Assembly: GCA_022703375.1 (NCBI GenBank)
Contig: JAKLDS010000004.1
Coordinates: 1-64,000 of the forward strand
Direction of reading: 5' to 3'
DNA: 64,000 bases
From: Deltaproteobacteria bacterium
GTDB lineage: Bacteria; Desulfobacterota; Syntrophia; Syntrophales; Smithellaceae
Under the pieces are notes generated by a model. It made no database searches. It saw only the letters and a list, made by a program, of their open reading frames with translations, and had not been told where the DNA came from. This document shows, piece after piece, positions 28,729-36,955 of the stretch (within the stretch, counting starts at the first letter, position 1; each line of letters starts with the position of its first letter). The translations under genes were made by a program, and so were the position numbers.

Positions 28729-29211
28729 ATGAACTATACATATGTTTTCATTCACGGTCTGGAAAGCACATCCCAGGGAACAAAAGGACAATATTTTCGC
28801 CGGCATTTTCCCGCAATGATTATTGAATATTATACCGGCGATTTTAATGCCCGCATGACTAAATTAAATGCCATTCTGTCGGGAAAAAATAATCTAATCT
28901 TAATCGGCTCCAGCTACGGCGGATTAATGGCGTCAGTTTTTGCCGCAAAAAATGAAAACTTGCTGGTTAAAATGATTTTACTGGCTCCGGCGCTGCTGCT
29001 GCCGGAATTTTTTCCCTATCAACATACGGTTATTAATATTCCCGTTGTTATTTATCACGGAACACATGATACTCTTGTTGATCCGCTTATTGTCAGGCAG
29101 ATAGCCGAAAAGATATATCCGGCTCTCGAATATCACAAGGTTGATGATGATCATCCGCTGACGGCGACTTTTCCTCTTCTGGACTGGATTAAAATATTAC
29201 AGATTGGCTGA
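28729..29211 (+). CDS. Small alpha/beta-hydrolase (YqiA/RsbQ-like esterase fold)
   Basis: This 160-residue protein begins with the strand-turn VFIHGLESTS (oxyanion region). It has the nucleophile elbow GSSYGG with Ser at about residue 65, Asp in HGTHDTLVD and His in VDDDHPL near the C-terminus, so a complete Ser-Asp-His triad is readable. The size is small for the fold, as in YqiA/UPF0227 proteins. The substrate is unknown. It precedes the PHA locus and is convergent with the PhaC-like gene. A role in PHA or thioester turnover is conceivable but not shown. Confidence 0.75.
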   Translation: MNYTYVFIHGLESTSQGTKGQYFRRHFPAMIIEYYTGDFNARMTKLNAILSGKNNLILIGSSYGGLMASVFAAKNENLLVKMILLAPALLLPEFFPYQHTVINIPVVIYHGTHDTLVDPLIVRQIAEKIYPALEYHKVDDDHPLTATFPLLDWIKILQIG

Positions 29212-29220
29212 TATTAATGC

Positions 29221-29260
29221 AAAAAAGGGAGGCTGCTTATATATTGCCGCCTCCCTTTTC
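29221..29260. terminator. Bidirectional terminator between convergent genes
   Basis: AAAAGGGAGGC (ending 29233) pairs with GCCTCCCTTTT (starting 29249) in an 11-bp stem with A- and T-runs on both sides. It can serve both the hydrolase gene and the PhaC-like gene. Confidence 0.85.
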
Positions 29261-29281
29261 CCATAGTCTGATATTCTTAAA

Positions 29282-31081
29282 TTAGATTTTAGCGTTATAA
29301 AATTCTCTGACCATTTCCAAAAATTCACTCAGGTGCTTGCGGCTGACAACAAAGATATGGCCGACATTTTTTTCTATCGTCCGGTTCAGCGCAGAGCTGG
29401 TGAATCCGATATTGCCGCAGCCAACCTTCCCCCATTTTTCGTTTGCCACACAGGAACCCGGAGGAGCGATAACATCTCTGGTGCCGCGATATTCAAAAAG
29501 GCAAACGCCGGCCTCGCTGAGAATATCCATATTAACCGGTTTGCCATCGAGCGCGGGATTGGACGAAGGCAGGCAATATGTGCCTTCATAAAGCTGGTTT
29601 TCCAGGAAAAATTTCTCAATCCATTGGCGATGAGCCAGCACAGGAAATTTTGTCCCGTGCGTCAGCCAGTAGAGAAACGGCGCCGCATCCCTGATGTGTT
29701 CGAGCTTTTCCGCACGTCCGTAAAAGCCGACCACGACATTATATTGAACGCCCGGCTGAATATCGTTCATTCCCGCTTCAATAACATGCTGTGGAATATT
29801 AACTGAGCCGAAAAATTCCCTCATCAGATCCGCGTCATAATTATTACGAATCAAGGCGCGCATCGGACCGTGCCCGCTTTCTTCATCATCAAATTTCATC
29901 GGCGAAGCCATTAAGACAACCTTCTTAATATCCATTGGCTTGCCCGCCGCCAGCAGTTCTTCCGCCCGTCTGGCCAGGTAAGGAAGAATAAGTGTTCCGG
30001 CCATGCAATAGGCCATGATATATATTTCCATTTTAGGATGGCGTTTCTTAACAATATCAAGATAAAACTCAGGAAGCGCTTTCCCATAGAAATCAAGTCC
30101 CAGTTCTGTTTCCTCCCAGCCGGGATCACCGTGGTCAACAAGATACATATGATAGCCGTCTTTGATAAGGCCTTCCACTACTGACTTGCCGGTTGCCAGA
30201 TCAAAAATATCCGGTTTGTTAATCAGCGGCGAGGCCATATAAATTACTTTGCCGTTTGGTTTAACTCCCTGCGGCGGCGGATAGTGACGCAATGTAACGC
30301 GATGATTCAATGATCCTTCCACAACTTCATAATGAGAACAACCTATTTTGCCGTAAGTTGTTTTTTCGGAATATTCTTTAATATCATAGGCGTTTTCCGC
30401 AAAGAGATTTTCCAGTCTGTTACGGTTTTCTTCCAGATATTCATTGAAGGAGGTGGCGAGTGTTCCTTCGGGAGCGTATTTGCCAAAGGGCAGCTTTTCA
30501 TTGGCAAAAGGTGTTTCCGTCACCACAACCAATATGCACTTGACCAGTTCCTTCATTGCCTTCAGACGAGTCAGACCAACATTATTATAACCAGCTTCCA
30601 GTTCGGCAAATTCCGCCATATAATTTTCCAGATACTCCTGGCCCTTTTTGGATGTGCATATTTTCAACGCTTTTTCTCTGTCAAATTTGCCGTTTTTAAT
30701 AAAAAATCCCGTCAGGGTATAGAGAAGGCGGGAATAATTTTTATAAATCCAACCGTTGGTATCGGCAATGATATCGGGATTCCTGCCGGAGCCGACAGCC
30801 ATCCGGGCGTGAGCCTTTATCGGTCCTGTAACATACCTGTCCATCAGACTGCTCTGCCAGGCAGCCGCCAGCGACCAGGGACCAAAAACATTAACATCTT
30901 TACTTATTTCCTTAAGCATCTTCTGGTATGCAAATAAACTGCGCACCTGTTGTCCGGCAAGCCTGCTTTTCCATGGTATTCCGACATTAAATCCCTGAAC
31001 ATTGTCTGCCGCCGATACACCGATTATTGACAAAAGATGATCCGGGGTAATTTTCTCCTGCGTCATATCTTCTTTATTCAT
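29282..31081 (-). CDS. Divergent PHA synthase-like alpha/beta-hydrolase (PhaC paralogue)
   Basis: This 599-residue protein is of class I PhaC length. It has a long N-terminal helical part (1 to about 250) and an alpha/beta-hydrolase domain. A Cys nucleophile at 359 (IMAYCMAGTL), Asp536 (RGTRDVIAP) and His575 (VGHIFVV) form the PhaC-type triad. The elbow reads A-Y-C-M-A-G, whereas PhaC enzymes usually have G-x-C-x-G-G, so both flanking glycines are Ala. It might be a synthase with altered specificity, a partner without synthase activity, or a depolymerising thioesterase. The ATG at 31081 has GAGG eight bases upstream and is preferred to the GTG at 31090. It is divergent from phaEC across a 330-bp AT-rich gap. 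Confidence 0.8.
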   Translation of the reverse strand: MNKEDMTQEKITPDHLLSIIGVSAADNVQGFNVGIPWKSRLAGQQVRSLFAYQKMLKEISKDVNVFGPWSLAAAWQSSLMDRYVTGPIKAHARMAVGSGRNPDIIADTNGWIYKNYSRLLYTLTGFFIKNGKFDREKALKICTSKKGQEYLENYMAEFAELEAGYNNVGLTRLKAMKELVKCILVVVTETPFANEKLPFGKYAPEGTLATSFNEYLEENRNRLENLFAENAYDIKEYSEKTTYGKIGCSHYEVVEGSLNHRVTLRHYPPPQGVKPNGKVIYMASPLINKPDIFDLATGKSVVEGLIKDGYHMYLVDHGDPGWEETELGLDFYGKALPEFYLDIVKKRHPKMEIYIMAYCMAGTLILPYLARRAEELLAAGKPMDIKKVVLMASPMKFDDEESGHGPMRALIRNNYDADLMREFFGSVNIPQHVIEAGMNDIQPGVQYNVVVGFYGRAEKLEHIRDAAPFLYWLTHGTKFPVLAHRQWIEKFFLENQLYEGTYCLPSSNPALDGKPVNMDILSEAGVCLFEYRGTRDVIAPPGSCVANEKWGKVGCGNIGFTSSALNRTIEKNVGHIFVVSRKHLSEFLEMVREFYNAKI

Positions 31082-31411
31082 TAACGTCACCTCGTAGGGA
31101 TTTTACTTGTATTATTCTACTCGTCTTTTAATTAAATCTCAATTTATATTTATTATTAAAACTTAATATTCAATTAGTATTTTTAAATACTTAAAAACAA
31201 ATTGACAAATAAAATATTCTATACTAAAAATTATCGCATTGAAAAAGTTTGGCTTCACCGGAAAAAAATATATCCCGGCTTAATTTAAGAAATCATTATT
31301 AATATGCAAATAGCAGATGCCATGCTCATGTCGCCCAATTTATCCTGTTATTCAAAATATGTTGAATGTTTATCATTTTACATAATTATCGTGACAATTA
31401 CGAGGTGAACA
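31082..31411. other. AT-rich divergent intergenic region between phaC-like and phaE
   Basis: No gene is seen. The first 130 bases are strongly AT-rich. Ribosome sites for both flanking genes lie at the edges (GAGGT on each side). A TTGACA at 31202-31207 has a TATACT only 12 bases later, which is too close for a normal promoter. The part nearer phaE holds several TGC/GCA triplets (ATGCAAATAGCAGATGCCATGC, split by spacing) that might be PhaR half-sites. Confidence 0.4.
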
Positions 31412-32437
31412 ATGACTGAAGAAAAAAGCGAAAACACTCAACCCCCATCAAGCTTTGCTCCCTGGCTGAAGTTAACCGGAGAGTTTTGGAATAATTTTCC
31501 GGCACTGCAAGCGTTTTCGGCTTCCGAAAATTCTGAACAAAAAAACGATGCTGCTTCCTTTTTGGCCGCATGGACTAAATTTGCATCGGGTTTTTGGAAC
31601 AATGACTGGATAAAAAACATGTCCGGTAATTCTGAAAATGCAACTCCGGATAATGCTGATCAAAATAAAAACACGGCTAACAATCGTTTTTTAGAGCAAT
31701 GGCAGGCTTCCCTTAATTTTATGAAATCATTTTCCAAAGCGTTAAGCGAACCGGAATCGGCCAATGCCACAATCAAGTCATTGAGCACATTGCCTGATGT
31801 TGTGTTGAAAATGCTTAAATCGGGCTGCGAAGCCGGCATTCAAGTTCAGCAGCAATTGATCGAGAAAGCAGCAAAAATCGGAAAAACCACCGAAGCTTAT
31901 AATTTTGAAAATCTTGATCAGGAAGTATTCAAGGCTTTCAGCGATATTTATGAAAAAGAATTAAGTCAATATCTTCATATCCCTCAGGTGGGTTTGACCA
32001 GGTTTTACCAGGAACGAATTGCTGATCTGATGGATAAGCATAATGTTCTGGAAACAACTTTAGCCGAATTTCTTTCGATACTGTATCTTCCCATGGAAAA
32101 AGCCAATAAGGTCACTCAGGAAAAGCTCGAAAGAATGGCGGAACAGGGAACGCTGCCCAAAGAAAGCAAAGAAAATTATTCTTTATGGGTCAAAGTGCTG
32201 GAAGGGCACTATATGACTCTCTTTAAATCCAGAGACTACACTGACGCCTTGCACAATACTCTCAGCAGGCTGGAAGATTTTGTCATGGCTAAAAACGAAA
32301 CGATGCGTGATTTTTTACAATTTTTCCCGGTACCGACAAACAAGGAAATGGACGATCTCTACAAAGAATTTCACTTATTAAAAAGGCGGGTTAAAGAGCT
32401 GGAGAAAAAATTAAATATACCCATGAATAAGGTTTAA
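31412..32437 (+). CDS. phaE: Class III PHA synthase subunit PhaE
   Basis: This 341-residue, mostly helical protein has no catalytic motif. The N-terminus is Trp/Phe-rich (SSFAPWLKLTGEFWNNF). The middle carries the PhaE-family block ending DLMDKHNVLETTLAEFL, and the C-terminal helix (KEFHLLKRRVKELEKKL) is a coiled coil. PhaE forms a complex with class III PhaC and is needed for its activity on short-chain hydroxyacyl-CoA. It lies 19 bases before phaC. GAGGTGAAC precedes the ATG. Family length is about 320-380 residues. Confidence 0.88.
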   Translation: MTEEKSENTQPPSSFAPWLKLTGEFWNNFPALQAFSASENSEQKNDAASFLAAWTKFASGFWNNDWIKNMSGNSENATPDNADQNKNTANNRFLEQWQASLNFMKSFSKALSEPESANATIKSLSTLPDVVLKMLKSGCEAGIQVQQQLIEKAAKIGKTTEAYNFENLDQEVFKAFSDIYEKELSQYLHIPQVGLTRFYQERIADLMDKHNVLETTLAEFLSILYLPMEKANKVTQEKLERMAEQGTLPKESKENYSLWVKVLEGHYMTLFKSRDYTDALHNTLSRLEDFVMAKNETMRDFLQFFPVPTNKEMDDLYKEFHLLKRRVKELEKKLNIPMNKV

Positions 32438-32456
32438 TTTAAGGAGGCAAGTTTTT

Positions 32457-33731
32457 ATGACGCAAACCAAAATCCCGGTTGACCTCATCCTGGAAAGCCT
32501 GGCGCAAGATGCGGAAAAGGCCCAAAAGAGAGCGACTAAAGCGTCAGATGTTCTGCTGGGCGAACTTCATTCCGATCTCGCTACGACTCCTTACGAAGTT
32601 GTTTATCAGGAAGATCGGATTAAATTAAAACACTATTTCCGTTCGGAAACAGCAGATAAGCTTAAAACCCCTTTACTGACAGTTTATGCGTTGATTAATC
32701 GTGAAACCATGCTCGATTTGCAGCCGGGAAGAAGCGTCGTGCAGAATTTTCTCAACGACGGCATTGATCTTTATATGATTGACTGGGGTTATCCCACCCG
32801 CAAGGACAGCATGCTGACCATTGACGATCATGTCAATGGTTATATGAACAATGTAGTTGACTTTATCCGGGAAAAACATGGCATTCCTAAAATCAATCTT
32901 ATGGGAATTTGCATGGGAGGCAGTTTCAGCGTTATGTACAGCGCGCTGCATCCGGAAAAAATTAAAAATCTGGTTACTACCGTTACTCCCTCAAGCTTTG
33001 ATAATGATAAGGGCCTTTTGCATATCTGGATGAAAGATCTCGATGTTGATAAGATGATCCGGGCCTTCGGCAATATACCCGGTGATTTGATGAACCTGGG
33101 ATTCCTGCTGCTTAATCCGGCGCGTCTCATGATTGACAAGTATGTCGGCTTCATGGAAAACATTGACAATAAGGATTTCGTGGAAAATTTCATTCGCATG
33201 GAAAGATGGATTTTTGATAGTCCTGATGTACCGGGAGAAACTTTCCGTCAATTTGTCGAGGATTGCTATAAGAAAAATCTCCTCATTCAGAACAAAATGT
33301 ATTTAGGCAATAAAAGAGTTGATTTAAAAAACCTTACCATGCCCCTTCTGAATTTCTACGGAAAATTCGATCATCTCGTTCCGCCGGAAGCTTGTGAACA
33401 ATTAACCAAAGCGGTGGGCAGCAAAGATGTTGAGGATGTTTGTCTGGAAACTGGTCATATCGGCATTTACGTCAGTTCCAAATATCAACGGGAGTTCGCT
33501 CCGAAAATAGCCAAATGGCTGAAGGCCAGAGATGAAGAAGATGTGCCGCAGGTAAAAGCCAGAGACGAACAAAAGCCCAAGCTGCCGGCAGCCAGGGGCA
33601 GGAAACAGGCAGCGGCCGGTTCACCGAAAACAAAAGCTGCCAGGTCCGCAACCAGAACTGCCAAACCAAAATCCCCGGCCCCGGCGAAGGGTAAATCGGC
33701 GTTAATGCAAAAAATTGCTGAAGCAATCTAA
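32457..33731 (+). CDS. phaC: Class III PHA synthase catalytic subunit PhaC with basic C-terminal tail
   Basis: The catalytic part is residues 1 to about 358, a normal class III length. It has the elbow GICMGG with Cys152, Asp305 (YGKFDHLVPP) and His334 (ETGHIGIYV), the triad that polymerises (R)-3-hydroxyacyl-CoA. Residues about 359-424 are an extra low-complexity tail rich in Lys, Arg, Ala and Pro (AARGRKQAAAG, KTKAARSATRTAKPKSP, APAKGKS), like histone H1 or PhaF/PhaM-type DNA-binding tails. Standard class III PhaC lacks this tail. AAGGAGG lies upstream. It is co-transcribed with phaE and followed by the GAF gene. Confidence 0.93.
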   Translation: MTQTKIPVDLILESLAQDAEKAQKRATKASDVLLGELHSDLATTPYEVVYQEDRIKLKHYFRSETADKLKTPLLTVYALINRETMLDLQPGRSVVQNFLNDGIDLYMIDWGYPTRKDSMLTIDDHVNGYMNNVVDFIREKHGIPKINLMGICMGGSFSVMYSALHPEKIKNLVTTVTPSSFDNDKGLLHIWMKDLDVDKMIRAFGNIPGDLMNLGFLLLNPARLMIDKYVGFMENIDNKDFVENFIRMERWIFDSPDVPGETFRQFVEDCYKKNLLIQNKMYLGNKRVDLKNLTMPLLNFYGKFDHLVPPEACEQLTKAVGSKDVEDVCLETGHIGIYVSSKYQREFAPKIAKWLKARDEEDVPQVKARDEQKPKLPAARGRKQAAAGSPKTKAARSATRTAKPKSPAPAKGKSALMQKIAEAI

Positions 33732-33749
33732 TCAAGGGAGATAAAAGAG

Positions 33750-34805
33750 ATGACCACACAAAAAGATTATTACCAAAGTTTAAGCAAACTAAGTCGTGAA
33801 TTCGGCACCACCAAAGATCAGGATAAGCTGCTCAATTTGATTGTTACAACGGCAAAAAACACGATGAAAGCAAAGGCAGCCGCTCTTTTCATTATGGATG
33901 AAGAATCTGATTCCAAGGAGAAAAATGCAGCGGTGGCGCAAGTCGGGCTTTCCGATAAATACATCCATGCGGGCGTCGGCCATGCCGGAAAAATTACCCC
34001 CCAACTTCTCAAAGACGGCTATATTTATATCCGTGATGCCACGACCGATCCGCGTTTAATAAATCATGAAGCCAAAAAAGCGGAAGGCATCGGCTCAGTG
34101 CTGACAGTCCCTGTAATGGTGAAAGGTAAAATGCTGGGGATACTTACCCTGTACACAAGCGAAATGCGTAATTTCAGCAAAGATGAAATTGAATTCCTTT
34201 CTATTCTTGCCGAACAGGGAGGCATATCCCTGGAAAATGCCAGTTTAATCAATAAGCTGCGGGAAAACGCTCAGATTTTCCTTGATTTGGCTGCGAATAT
34301 ATCTTCCAGCCTGAACGTTAAAACAATTTTGCAGAAACTGACAGAGGATGTCGCCAAGACTCTGGATATAAAGGCCGCTTCCGTAAGATTGCTTGATGAA
34401 AACAAACAGACATTAAAGCTGGTTGCCAGCTATGGATTAAGTAATAAATATCTGAACAAAGGACCGGTTTCAGCTGAAAAAAGCATAGCCATGGCATTAA
34501 AGGGGAAACCGGTAGTTGTTAATAATGCCTGCGATGATGAGGGAGTGCAATACAAAAAAGAAAAAAAGGAAGAAGGTATCGTATCCATTTTATGTGTTCC
34601 GATTAAATCACAGAATGATGTAATTGGAGTATTACGTCTTTACAGCGACCGGGAAAGAGCCTTCACCGATGATGAAATTATTTTAGTAACAGCCTTAGCT
34701 TATCAGGGCGGTCTGGCAATTCAAAACGCCAGTATGTACCTGATGATTCAGAATGACATGAAAGATTTGCAGGCAAATATTTGGAGCCATAAATCCTGGT
34801 TCTGA
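33750..34805 (+). CDS. Tandem GAF-domain protein
   Basis: This 351-residue soluble protein is made of two GAF domains (about 20-170 and 185-340) with no output domain such as a kinase, GGDEF or HTH. Each half has the GAF pattern of an AALFIMDEE/ASVRLLDE strand, a middle GYIYIRDATTDPR/GKPVVVNNACDDEG segment and a SVLTVPVMVKGKMLGILTLY / SILCVPIKSQNDVIGVLRLY core. Such modules bind small ligands or sense redox state. It sits between phaC and phaJ with gaps of 18 and 51 bases, so it is probably co-expressed with PHA enzymes. Its partner is unknown. Confidence 0.85.
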   Translation: MTTQKDYYQSLSKLSREFGTTKDQDKLLNLIVTTAKNTMKAKAAALFIMDEESDSKEKNAAVAQVGLSDKYIHAGVGHAGKITPQLLKDGYIYIRDATTDPRLINHEAKKAEGIGSVLTVPVMVKGKMLGILTLYTSEMRNFSKDEIEFLSILAEQGGISLENASLINKLRENAQIFLDLAANISSSLNVKTILQKLTEDVAKTLDIKAASVRLLDENKQTLKLVASYGLSNKYLNKGPVSAEKSIAMALKGKPVVVNNACDDEGVQYKKEKKEEGIVSILCVPIKSQNDVIGVLRLYSDRERAFTDDEIILVTALAYQGGLAIQNASMYLMIQNDMKDLQANIWSHKSWF

Positions 34806-34856
34806 TACCATAGACATATCAACTTAAAAATAAAACAGATGAGGAGAATAATTACT

Positions 34857-35288
34857 ATGACTACTGGAAAAACTTTAGAAGAAATCAAGATTGGTGATAT
34901 TGCTGAATTTTCCAAGACAGTGACGGAAACAGACATATATCTTTATGCTGGAATCACCGGTGATTTAAATCCGGCTCATATTAACGACGCTTACGCGAAA
35001 AACACTTTTTTTAGAACCAGAATTGCTCACGGTATGTTGTCGGCAGGCTTTATTTCCGCTGTTTTAGGAATGCAATTACCCGGACCGGGCGCAATTTACT
35101 TAAAACAGGAACTGGCTTTTCTGGCTCCCGTCCGTATCGGCGATACGATTACCGCCCGTGCTGAAGTAATAGAAATCATCCCGGAAAAAAATCGTATCCG
35201 TCTGAAGACTACCTGTACTAATCAGGATGCTGTTGTAGTTTTAAGCGGCGAGGCAACGGTAATGCCTCCTAAAGCCGCGAAGAAATGA
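34857..35288 (+). CDS. phaJ: (R)-specific enoyl-CoA hydratase / MaoC-like (PhaJ type)
   Basis: This 143-residue hot-dog-fold protein has the hydratase-2 motif AGITGDLNPAHIND, with catalytic Asp and His, followed by RIAHGMLSAGF. PhaJ converts trans-2-enoyl-CoA to (R)-3-hydroxyacyl-CoA, the monomer for PhaEC, so it ties fatty-acid beta-oxidation to PHA. The ATG at 34857 has GAGGAG ten bases upstream and is preferred to the in-frame ATG at 34839. It ends the plus-strand pha operon ahead of a terminator. Confidence 0.88.
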   Translation: MTTGKTLEEIKIGDIAEFSKTVTETDIYLYAGITGDLNPAHINDAYAKNTFFRTRIAHGMLSAGFISAVLGMQLPGPGAIYLKQELAFLAPVRIGDTITARAEVIEIIPEKNRIRLKTTCTNQDAVVVLSGEATVMPPKAAKK

Positions 35289-35356
35289 GAAGAATTTGCT
35301 TCCCGGCTCACTGAACTCCTAGCCGGCAATCCGCCTGCCGTATATGTTAATAAAAT

Positions 35357-35393
35357 AAAAAGCCGTCGTTAATTCTTATGCGACGGCTTTTTG
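35357..35393. terminator. Bidirectional terminator after phaJ
   Basis: AAAAAGCCGTCG pairs with CGACGGCTTTTT across a 12-base loop. It serves phaJ on plus and the coiled-coil gene on minus. Confidence 0.88.
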
Positions 35394-35418
35394 TTTCTTT
35401 CTATATTATTTCGACAAA

Positions 35419-35904
35419 TTATTTTTTAACCAGCTCTTTTTTATAATATTTCCCCATTTGTTTCATCAAATCCTGAAACTGCTGAGTCTGATCTTTAACA
35501 ATCTCTGTCAAATTATTAACAACTTCCTGCTGTTCAAAGATATCCTTTTCCGGTTGGTTCCTTCTGTTTTTAATAATATTTTCCTGCGCTTTTACTTTTT
35601 CCTTTAATAATTCGTTTTCCTTCAACAATTCATCATAATCTTCTTTGGCAACAACATCGAACAGAGAAAGGGAAGCCTTAAAGACTTCTTTATAGGCATC
35701 AGTTGCTTTTCTGGCTATTTCTAATATTTCCGGAGTTATCTCTTCAGTTTTTTGTGTTTCCGGCTGATTTAACAGCGAACTAAATAATTTATTTTTACCG
35801 AAACTATCAATGCTGAACCACTTATTCCAGTCTTCCATTTGCTGTTGACTGCGGGCAGCGTTCAGAAAAATCTGACCCCAGAATTCCAATAAGTTTTTAT
35901 CCAT
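35419..35904 (-). CDS. Coiled-coil protein of the PHA locus, function unknown
   Basis: This 161-residue helical protein has an N-terminal aromatic-rich part (LLEFWGQIFLNAARSQQQMEDWNKWF), a middle helix and a C-terminal coiled coil (about 90-155: YDELLKENELLKEKVKAQEN, then EVVNNLTEIVKDQTQQFQDL). The look recalls PhaE or PhaR-type synthase partners and phasins, but I do not recognise a family. A GGGGGG-rich ribosome site precedes the ATG. Its location between phaJ and the phasin-like genes suggests a granule-associated role. This is inference only. Confidence 0.65.
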   Translation of the reverse strand: MDKNLLEFWGQIFLNAARSQQQMEDWNKWFSIDSFGKNKLFSSLLNQPETQKTEEITPEILEIARKATDAYKEVFKASLSLFDVVAKEDYDELLKENELLKEKVKAQENIIKNRRNQPEKDIFEQQEVVNNLTEIVKDQTQQFQDLMKQMGKYYKKELVKK

Positions 35905-36086
35905 TTCATTCCCCCCTGAAAATAATATTTATCAAAAATTATATCAATAAATCCAGCAGAAAGGCAACAAAATCAGTTCGCTGCCCGGAAATTTCAGAGA
36001 TTTAGAGTTTGTGAAGCGTCTGTTATCCCGCCATAATTTGTTGAATACCGGATATGCTTTATTATTTATACGGAAAATGATATTTA

Positions 36087-36120
36087 TCTGCCCGGCTACA
36101 ATACATGAGAGCCGGGCAGA
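36087..36120 (-). terminator. Strong hairpin downstream of the phasin-like genes
   Basis: TCTGCCCGGCT (36087-36097) pairs perfectly with AGCCGGGCAGA (36110-36120). On minus it follows the last phasin-like stop by 27 bases but has only a mixed A/T tail. On plus it is followed by five T residues. It may act as a terminator or as an mRNA-stabilising stem before the coiled-coil gene. Confidence 0.55.
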
Positions 36121-36146
36121 TTTTTGACTAAATGCCGAAACAATAA

Positions 36147-36407
36147 TTATTTAATAGAAAAAACTGATTCAACCTTCTTGAAACTTTCATCTGCCGCCGT
36201 CTTTAAATCAGTGCGACCCTTTTTGTAGGTTTTGATCCAGTCGTTAACGGCCTTCTTACCCTCCTCCGGGATAAGCGCATTCTGTGCCAGAAAAGCACTT
36301 ACTACCTTCTCGGCCTGATCCTGTAACACCACCATAGCCTCGAATGAGTTGTCAAATGCCGTCTTGTTAAAATCAATCATCTGCTTTGCAATTTGTTTTG
36401 GTTCCAT
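36147..36407 (-). CDS. Phasin-like protein, third tandem copy (86 aa)
   Basis: This 86-residue helical protein shares one template with the two genes upstream: xPKQIAKQMIDFNKTAFDNSF, then an LQDQAEKVV helix, then LIPEEGKKAVNDWIKTYKKGR and a DLKTAADESFKKVE end. It stops after the shared core and lacks the tails of the other two copies. Phasins coat PHA granules through amphipathic helices, and the locus supports this reading, although similarity to characterised phasins is weak. AGGAGGAAAATGAA precedes the ATG, and the gap to the second copy is 27 bases. Confidence 0.75.
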   Translation of the reverse strand: MEPKQIAKQMIDFNKTAFDNSFEAMVVLQDQAEKVVSAFLAQNALIPEEGKKAVNDWIKTYKKGRTDLKTAADESFKKVESVFSIK

Positions 36408-36434
36408 TTCATTTTCCTCCTGATAAGTTAATTG

Positions 36435-36941
36435 TTATTTTTTAAGTTTTTTTCCCATTTTACCCGGAATATCGGCTGCACTGAGACCTTTTTTTCTCTT
36501 AGTTGCCTTATCCTTGTTGACAAATACTTCTTTTTCACTTTCTAAGAGAGACGCTCCGGCCATACTCTTAATAGACTTATCCACGACAGCGACGGAGACA
36601 TTTCTGATTTTACGGGCAGCTTCACTGAATTGATTGTCAGTTTTTTCGATGATGTTATAAATAGAATATTCCATATTTTCAGCGCTCTTAATAAAATAAT
36701 CCTCCACATTGTGAAAATTATTATCAACTGCCGCCTTATAATCTTCTATCCCCTTTTTATAGGTTGCGAACCAGTCAGTTAAAGCTTTCTTGCCATCTTC
36801 GGGAAAGAATGTTGCCTTCTCTACAAACAATTGAACCATTCTTTCGGCATGACTCTCCCAAAGATTTATGGCATCAAATGAACTATCAAACGCTGCTTTG
36901 TTGAAATCTATTACTTGCCTGGCAATCGTTTTCGGATGCAT
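36435..36941 (-). CDS. Phasin-like protein, second tandem copy (168 aa)
   Basis: This 168-residue protein repeats the core of its neighbours in residues 1 to about 85 (PKTIARQVIDFNKAAFDSSF, FFPEDGKKALTDWFATYKKG, AAVDNNFHNVEDYF). It then has a second helical region and a basic C-terminus (KKGLSAADIPGKMGKKLKK). The ATG at 36941 with GGAGG eight bases upstream is preferred to the ATG at 36956, which overlaps the preceding stop. The basic tail could bind the polymer surface, RNA or DNA. This is inference. Confidence 0.78.
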   Translation of the reverse strand: MHPKTIARQVIDFNKAAFDSSFDAINLWESHAERMVQLFVEKATFFPEDGKKALTDWFATYKKGIEDYKAAVDNNFHNVEDYFIKSAENMEYSIYNIIEKTDNQFSEAARKIRNVSVAVVDKSIKSMAGASLLESEKEVFVNKDKATKRKKGLSAADIPGKMGKKLKK

Positions 36942-36955
36942 CGTTATCTCCTCCA

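Noticed and set aside
31202-31225. TTGACA followed by TATACT upstream of phaE
   Set aside because: The spacing is only 12 bases, too short for a sigma-70 core promoter, and the surrounding sequence is very AT-rich, so chance matches are expected.
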